64,000 nucleotides of DNA from Asterias rubens. Its lineage: Eukaryota > Echinodermata > Asteroidea > Forcipulatida > Asteriidae. Made by a program: the position numbers and the translations under genes. Below the pieces are notes generated by a model that was not told the origin of the DNA, did no database searches, and was given only the letters and a program-made list of their open reading frames with translations. Positions 61,301-64,000 of the stretch are shown here, one piece after another. The stretch spans positions 8,059,343-8,123,342 of the forward strand of contig NC_047063.1 of assembly GCF_902459465.1 (NCBI RefSeq), given 5' to 3'. How positions within the stretch are numbered: the first letter of the stretch is position 1; each line of letters begins with the position of its first letter.

Positions 61301-63855
61301 TGGTTTAGAGAATCAAATTCAAGTTCTGGTGGTTAAGTCATCGTAGTGTGGGTTTGAGTCCTGGTCATGACATTTGTGTCCTTGAGCAAGACGCTTTACC
61401 ATATATAATTGCTTCTCTTAACCCAGGGGTATAAATGGGTACCTGCGAGGGTAGAGGTTACTATTATGTATGAAAAGCCTTTGGAGCACTATGGTTGCCC
61501 AGGTTGTATACTCCACAGGGAGCTGAGAAAGATTAAAGGAACCAGGGAACTAATGTAAAACGCATTTAGACGGTTATTGTGAAATGCGCTATAAAAAAAA
61601 TAGTTAATTACACACTTAACTTTTAACACCATGCACTATTACTTACTGACAGTGTAAGAAGAAACACCGTATACTACAAGTGGACATTCCTACTGGTCAA
61701 GGTGTTCCTGACCCGTTCCCAAGACCAGTCAAAGGGGGATTCTGCAGTGATGCTCCTAGGTCAGTGGTTAAACTAAAACAACTAAACGCTGTCTTAACAA
61801 ACTCACAATGTAATAACTTCTACTTACCTCTAATTTGATGGCAGCATATGCTGAGTAGCATTTTCCATCGGTGATCAAGACAGACACACATGAATATACA
61901 TTTTAGCTGTTATCAATTATACAATCAAATTGTGGGCGTGTTCCCAAGAGAATGTTCTTTTGAGATGCTCCCTTGTGAGGTGGCCATTTTGTTTGGCCTC
62001 AAAACAAACAACCAAGTTGAGGCTGGAAGTTAATGTACTAACATTTTTTTCTGGAACGAATAGAAAACTATATTTTCTAATTTTATCATGACAATTAAAT
62101 TAACCATTTTCAACAAGTACTTGACTGAAATATAATTACATGTAACGTTTATCAAAAACTTTATATTTGAACTTGATTCTGATTATTAATTTGACTTGGG
62201 GTTGAACAAAGAGAATTTACTAGAGTGACATTTGAATCAACAACCTCTGGATTAATTTGCCTTCGCTCTCCAACTGAGCCTTCTGCTGGCAGTCTCCCTA
62301 AGTTGTCAATATCTTAGTTCGGGGTGCTAGTCGGAAGCCATACAACTGTCATCTTTCGTTTAGCTAAGGATCACAACAAACAATTTGAATCTGAGAAGTG
62401 CACACCTCACCTAATTAGCTCAAAGTCAGAAATATTAAACTTAAGATTTATCTACCTGCTACAGCCGAGCTGGTATGCTGTCTCATATATTCCACGATGC
62501 TGGCGTGTATTACTACTGTGATAATAACTACGAAGATAACCGAGAATATCTGGGTGTCGTGATTGTCAAACCGAGAGCTAAAGAACATCATATTGAAGTG
62601 ACTGCTGAAGGATTCTACCCAGGTTTGTCCACTAACAACTCTCTCATCCCATCCCCCTGCTCTCAACCTTTTTGTATACAATAGTGGCCAAGCGGAAGCG
62701 GCATACTGTCCTTGCCCTGTCATGTGTGGGTGGGTGTGCGTTGGTAAGGGTGCCTATTGTCGGATGTAAAAAAATAGCTATTTCGATTGACCTGGGCATT
62801 GGTTTATTATTGGCCACTGACCCAAATAGTTATAAGTTACACCGCCAAAACGCACCCTAGGTATACTCTTTCGAACAGAGCACATACTATCAAAAGAGGG
62901 CAGTTGGGTGTCTGGTTGGTTAAAGGTCCCCATTGTTAGTGGTGTACAACACCATTGGGAGCTGTTGCCAAGAAGTTCAAGTACTAACAAAGCAGGGACA
63001 ATAGCAGGTGTTTGATTAATGTTTTGTGTGTGTCAATGCATTTTCAGAGTGATACATTGGGAAGTACTTGGCATATAAACCACAAACTTGGTTTGTGGAT
63101 TGGTCTTGGAACCACCTTGCAGCCTTTTGTTTCTGATATTGAATATGAGTTGATTTTCATCTCACTAGATCTGAGTGTAATCTGCAGTGGCGATAGGATC
63201 TGGTGGTCGTGGGATGTTGATAGAATACAAGAAAGCTTCTCTGTCATGCAGGTTTGAAACATTTTTCTTTTCTCACTTGATTTCTTTTTCAACCTGTAAA
63301 TACTTTCTAAGAAGAATTAACTTAATCCCTGGACTAAAAGCTATGGTCATACATATACATGTTCATTGCTGAACTCTCCTAAAAATGTATGACCTTACAA
63401 ACTTACTTGGTGAGAAGCACTGTAGGTGTTGATTAATGAAAATCAGTTTAAGAAAAGGTTCCCTTCGGAGTAATTTGGTTTGGATATTTTTTTTACCCAA
63501 ATTTATTTGAATCTGAGAAATGATTCATTAACAGATTTTGAGGGTGGGTGTCCATTCCCGAATGCTACAGTCAGAGATGCAGTTGGTGCCCCGCTGTCAC
63601 CTCGCTAAACTTGATTGATTCGACTTTCTTGTGACAATACCGTGACGTTGTTGCTGATTTCTCAGCAAGTAGACATTGTATACAGCTGAAACTTTCACAT
63701 GTGGCTTTTATTGTATTTTTCTATATAATGTTGCCTATAAAAAGCATTACAGTGACAAAAACCAACCAGAATGATATGTTCTGCTTTCTTTTGATCACAG
63801 GTTGATAGCTGTGTTGCCAGTGACAACAAAATACTTCCGGAAGTGGATTGTAATA
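49200..63855 (+). CDS. Unnamed gene: N-myristoylation signal plus tandem cupredoxin-like domains (3' end outside window)
   Basis: Twelve exons join in phase to give 407 residues and continue past 64000: 49200-49302, 50430-50518, 54048-54104, 56104-56222, 58202-58274, 58796-58944, 59948-59992, 60187-60370, 61653-61759, 62465-62622, 63169-63251, 63801-63855. The start is MGTGASKT, fitting the N-myristoylation pattern (Gly2, Ser6, Lys7), in a strong CACCATGG context. No signal peptide is seen. Residues 8-40 are serine/basic and look disordered. Four cupredoxin-like (plastocyanin-fold) domains follow: about 42-140, 143-236, 241-345 and 349 to beyond the end. Each has the F.P....I..G..V.W block. 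The first copper-ligand histidine is present in domains 1-3 (His79, His177, His278), but the ligand cysteine only in domain 3 (Cys327). I do not recognise the protein. If real, it would be cytosolic and membrane-bound, unlike most animal cupredoxins. Exons were found by splice sites and fold pattern only. Confidence 0.8.
49256..49900 (+). repeat. Tandem triplication of exon 1 end and intron start
   Basis: Three units of roughly 190 bp begin at about 49260, 49470 and 49680. Each has CATTCACCA.CAA.AGG, a CCTAAGCTC or GCTAAGTTC step, AACAAAC.C.GGAA and a GGTGATGTA end. The splice donor of exon 1 is included: copy 2 has TAGGTAATT, copy 3 AGGTTTTTA. Confidence 0.8.
49966..50361 (+). repeat. Interspersed repeat A
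   Basis: AAAGGCTCTGGACGCTATTGG to CCAATAGTGTCCATGTCTTTA. Full length, in intron 1 of the cupredoxin gene. Confidence 0.88.
50430..50518 (+). CDS. Cupredoxin-repeat gene exon 2, domain 1 start
   Basis: Acceptor TTTCAG ending at 50429, donor GTAAAT at 50519. Encodes ADVVRVGLTKLGFSPGD and VTLTEGQ, the first strands of cupredoxin-like domain 1. Confidence 0.85.
50560..51345. repeat. Foldback repeat B, two linked copies
   Basis: A first copy (to about 50925) has AGAAAGCTTCGCTTAAAACA and a reversed right arm. A second (50925-51345) begins AAAGGATTCGGGTACTTTCTC and has its own centre with TAACCAGTTATGATATTATA and CATAACTGGTTAATACG paired. Between them ACATTGTGTTTTGTGTTACT is duplicated. Confidence 0.75.
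51346..52243. other. Intron sequence with SINE-like piece
   Basis: AGCAGCTCTATGAAATTGGG at 51351 is a foldback-E end. C-rich tracts lie at 51788 and 51824. A tRNA-like segment at about 51845-51920 has GGTTGGCGTAGTGATATC and GACCCTGGTTCGAATCCCAC. The rest is unassigned. Confidence 0.5.
52244..52590 (+). repeat. Interspersed repeat A
   Basis: TTAAAGGCACTGGATACTATTG to GGTCTTTGACAATTACCAAAG. Moderately diverged. Confidence 0.82.
52862..53010 (-). repeat. tRNA-derived SINE (family 3), minus strand
   Basis: TGGGATTCCAACCCACAACC is a reversed B box, TCTTACCACTAGACCACCAA a reversed A box. A second tail piece starts near 53080. Confidence 0.65.
53740..54015 (+). repeat. Interspersed repeat A, diverged
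   Basis: AGAGCTGTTGATGTCATAAA, ACATTGTCAGAAAC, CTGAAAGCACACAATT and GTGATACACCAAGTGA follow the order of repeat A, but most bases differ. It stops about 30 bp before exon 3. Confidence 0.6.
54048..54104 (+). CDS. Cupredoxin-repeat gene exon 3
   Basis: Acceptor TTTCAG ending at 54047, donor GTACGT at 54105. 19 codons, TVEINWNVASGTIAHNIRQ, with His79 at the first copper-ligand position. Confidence 0.85.
54405..55215 (+). repeat. 50-bp pyrimidine-rich minisatellite
   Basis: The unit starting ATTATCCAGTCTGCATTC occurs at 54771, 54821, 54871, 54921, 54971, 55021 and 55071, exactly 50 bp apart, with worn units on both sides. Units alternate between TTCTACCCAAGGTTTCCTC and TTCCACCGAAGGTTTCCAT forms early in the array, a 100-bp higher-order step. 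All three plus-strand frames are open only because the unit lacks stops. Confidence 0.92.
55630..55990 (+). repeat. tRNA-derived SINE (family 1, type-1 tail)
   Basis: CTTGTCATGGCCGAGCAGTT (A box), GTGGGTTCGAGTCCCAGTGG (B box), GGGTTCGCCCCGGTATTCC and CACCACACCTTGTAAACCATG. Near full length in intron 3. Confidence 0.75.
56104..56222 (+). CDS. Cupredoxin-repeat gene exon 4
   Basis: Acceptor TTCAG ending at 56103, donor GTGCGT at 56223. Encodes VVFDGQTVYPVQGGYNSGSP and GTFTINFSLQGEFKFI; the G.F.F. end aligns with the G.Y.Y.C strand of cupredoxins but has Ile in place of Cys. Confidence 0.87.
56355..56745 (+). repeat. Interspersed repeat A
   Basis: TTAAAGGCAGTGGACACTATTG to CGACAATTACCAATAGTGTC. 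Near full length, 130 bp after exon 4. Confidence 0.88.
56945..57052 (-). repeat. tRNA-derived SINE (family 2), minus strand
   Basis: Read on the minus strand: GGGCTAGATAGCTCAGTTGG, GCACGTTAATCCCAAGGTCC, GGTTAAAATCCAGC and TTGTTCAACCCC. The head is tRNA-like, but the acceptor stem does not pair, so it is not a functional tRNA gene. Confidence 0.6.
57053..58201. other. Intron 4 remainder, no recognised feature
   Basis: AT-rich, with ACATCGGTGTAAGGGTAAG near 57722 as a family-3 SINE tail relic. Nothing else assigned. Confidence 0.5.
58202..58274 (+). CDS. Cupredoxin-repeat gene exon 5
   Basis: Acceptor GATAG ending at 58201, donor GTATTT at 58275. Encodes DGYEANSNKVLVVTVKSRS, closing domain 1, then VITAE, starting domain 2. 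Confidence 0.85.
58796..58944 (+). CDS. Cupredoxin-repeat gene exon 6, domain 2
   Basis: Acceptor TTCCAG ending at 58795, donor GTGAGT at 58945. Encodes DQFRPSVLHIHEGNSVKWTW and QRPHVINEIKLCPKHYG, with His177 at the first ligand position. Confidence 0.88.
59019..59430 (+). repeat. tRNA-derived SINE (family 1, type-1 tail), full length
   Basis: AGTGTCGTGGCCGAGCAGTA (A box), GTGGGTTCGAATCTCGAGTC (B box), TTAAGCAGGACACTTAACC, GGGTTCGCCCCAGTGTTCC, GTGACGGACATGTGCGCTAT and a TTATTATTATTA tail. The most complete copy in the window. Confidence 0.85.
59948..59992 (+). CDS. Cupredoxin-repeat gene exon 7
   Basis: Acceptor TACAG ending at 59947, donor GTAAGT at 59993. Short exon: TSVPMQSGSYKHEF. Phases on both sides match its neighbours. 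Confidence 0.82.
60187..60370 (+). CDS. Cupredoxin-repeat gene exon 8, domain 2 end and domain 3 start
   Basis: Acceptor TTGCAG ending at 60186, donor GTGGGT at 60371. Encodes NPGLFYFQSEGSENGAM and LCIVHVK (domain 2 last strands; Gln at the Cys site), then HHYIEVTDRRFNPRLITI and GDRVWWLWD (domain 3). Confidence 0.9.
60480..60910. repeat. Short palindromes in intron 8
   Basis: AAGTAGAATAGCTCCCTGAG..AGCTATTCTACTTG at about 60545-60580 and GTATTGGAAGTTGACAAACT with AGTTTGTCAACTTCCAATAC at about 60860-60905. Confidence 0.6.
61288..61610 (+). repeat. tRNA-derived SINE (family 1 head, type-2 tail)
   Basis: GTGTCACTGCCAAGTGGTTT (worn A box), GTGGGTTTGAGTCCTGGTCA (B box), TCCTTGAGCAAGACGCTTTACC, then GGGTATAAATGGGTACCTGC and AAATGCGCTATAAAAAA. 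It ends just before exon 9. Confidence 0.75.
61653..61759 (+). CDS. Cupredoxin-repeat gene exon 9
   Basis: Acceptor GACAG ending at 61652, donor GTCAGT at 61760. Encodes CKKKHRILQVDIPTGQGV, then PDPFPRPVKGGFCSDAP. His278 falls at the first ligand position. The long loop is cysteine- and proline-rich. Confidence 0.85.
62198..62300 (-). repeat. tRNA-derived SINE fragment (family 2), minus strand
   Basis: GGGGTTGAACAAAGAGAATT, TTGAATCAACAACCTCTGG and CTCTCCAACTGAGCC are the reversed tail, B box and A box of family 2. Confidence 0.55.
62465..62622 (+). CDS. Cupredoxin-repeat gene exon 10, domain 3 end with copper-site cysteine
   Basis: Acceptor TACAG ending at 62464, donor GTTTGT at 62623. Encodes RAGMLSHIFHDAGVYYYC with Cys327, DNNYEDNREYLGVVIVK, then HHIEVTAEGFYP (domain 4). 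No histidine or methionine follows Cys327 at the usual ligand spacing. Confidence 0.88.
63169..63251 (+). CDS. Cupredoxin-repeat gene exon 11, domain 4
   Basis: Acceptor CTAG ending at 63168, donor GTTTGA at 63252. Encodes LSVICSGDRIWWSWDVDRI, repeating the GDR.WW.WD motif of domain 3. Confidence 0.82.
63801..63855 (+). CDS. Cupredoxin-repeat gene exon 12 (last in window)
   Basis: Acceptor TCACAG ending at 63800, donor GTGAGT at 63856. Encodes VDSCVASDNKILPEVDCN and ends in phase 1, so the gene continues beyond 64000. Confidence 0.75.
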
Positions 63856-64000
63856 GTGAGTACAATGTTACAATGTATATATCAACTCTTTCCATTTGTG
63901 TAAACATCTGGGCCTGTTTTCATAAAGCCTTTAAGCATAAAAATGAGCACTTACATACCTTGCTTAACATAAACTGTTTTATGCAGCCAAAATTCCAGAA

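Overview
This is animal nuclear DNA: AT-rich, with large introns (GT..AG) and a dense load of short interspersed repeats. No bacterial, plasmid or phage features were seen. The gene content (TBC1D30, cathepsin C, TEX264) with intron-rich deuterostome-like structures, plus many foldback repeats and tRNA-derived SINEs, suggests a marine invertebrate deuterostome. An echinoderm, possibly a sea star, is my best guess, but that is inferred from general resemblance and not from a search.

Layout. (1) About 1-11.8 kb, plus strand: the 3' ten coding exons of a TBC1D30 orthologue, a Rab GTPase-activating protein. Its 5' exons lie upstream of the window. (2) 11.8-16.3 kb: intergenic DNA made of SINEs and foldback elements. 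(3) 16.36-19.96 kb, minus strand: a complete six-exon cathepsin C (dipeptidyl peptidase I) gene of 450 residues. (4) 19.96-22.16 kb: a divergent intergenic region containing a long inverted repeat. (5) 22.16-25.85 kb, plus strand: a complete three-exon TEX264 gene (254 residues), an ER-phagy receptor family member ending in an LC3-interacting motif. (6) 25.1-44.4 kb: a segmental duplication. A block of about 8.5 kb starting before the last TEX264 exon is repeated at about 36.8-44.4 kb, giving a second TEX264 last exon that is frameshifted before the LC3-interacting motif. A well-preserved hAT-like non-autonomous transposon with an 8-bp target-site duplication lies between the copies. (7) 44.4-49.2 kb: repeats, including a LINE 3' fragment. 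(8) 49.2 kb to the window end, plus strand: twelve exons of a gene I could not name. It encodes an N-terminal myristoylation-type sequence followed by at least four tandem cupredoxin-like domains. It continues beyond the window.

The four genes share no obvious pathway and look like ordinary chromosomal neighbours. The most interesting items are the myristoylated tandem cupredoxin gene with mostly lost copper ligands, and the duplicated TEX264 last exon that could yield an isoform lacking the autophagy motif. Exon limits were set by hand from splice signals, reading phase and remembered family sequence. No alignment or transcript data were available.
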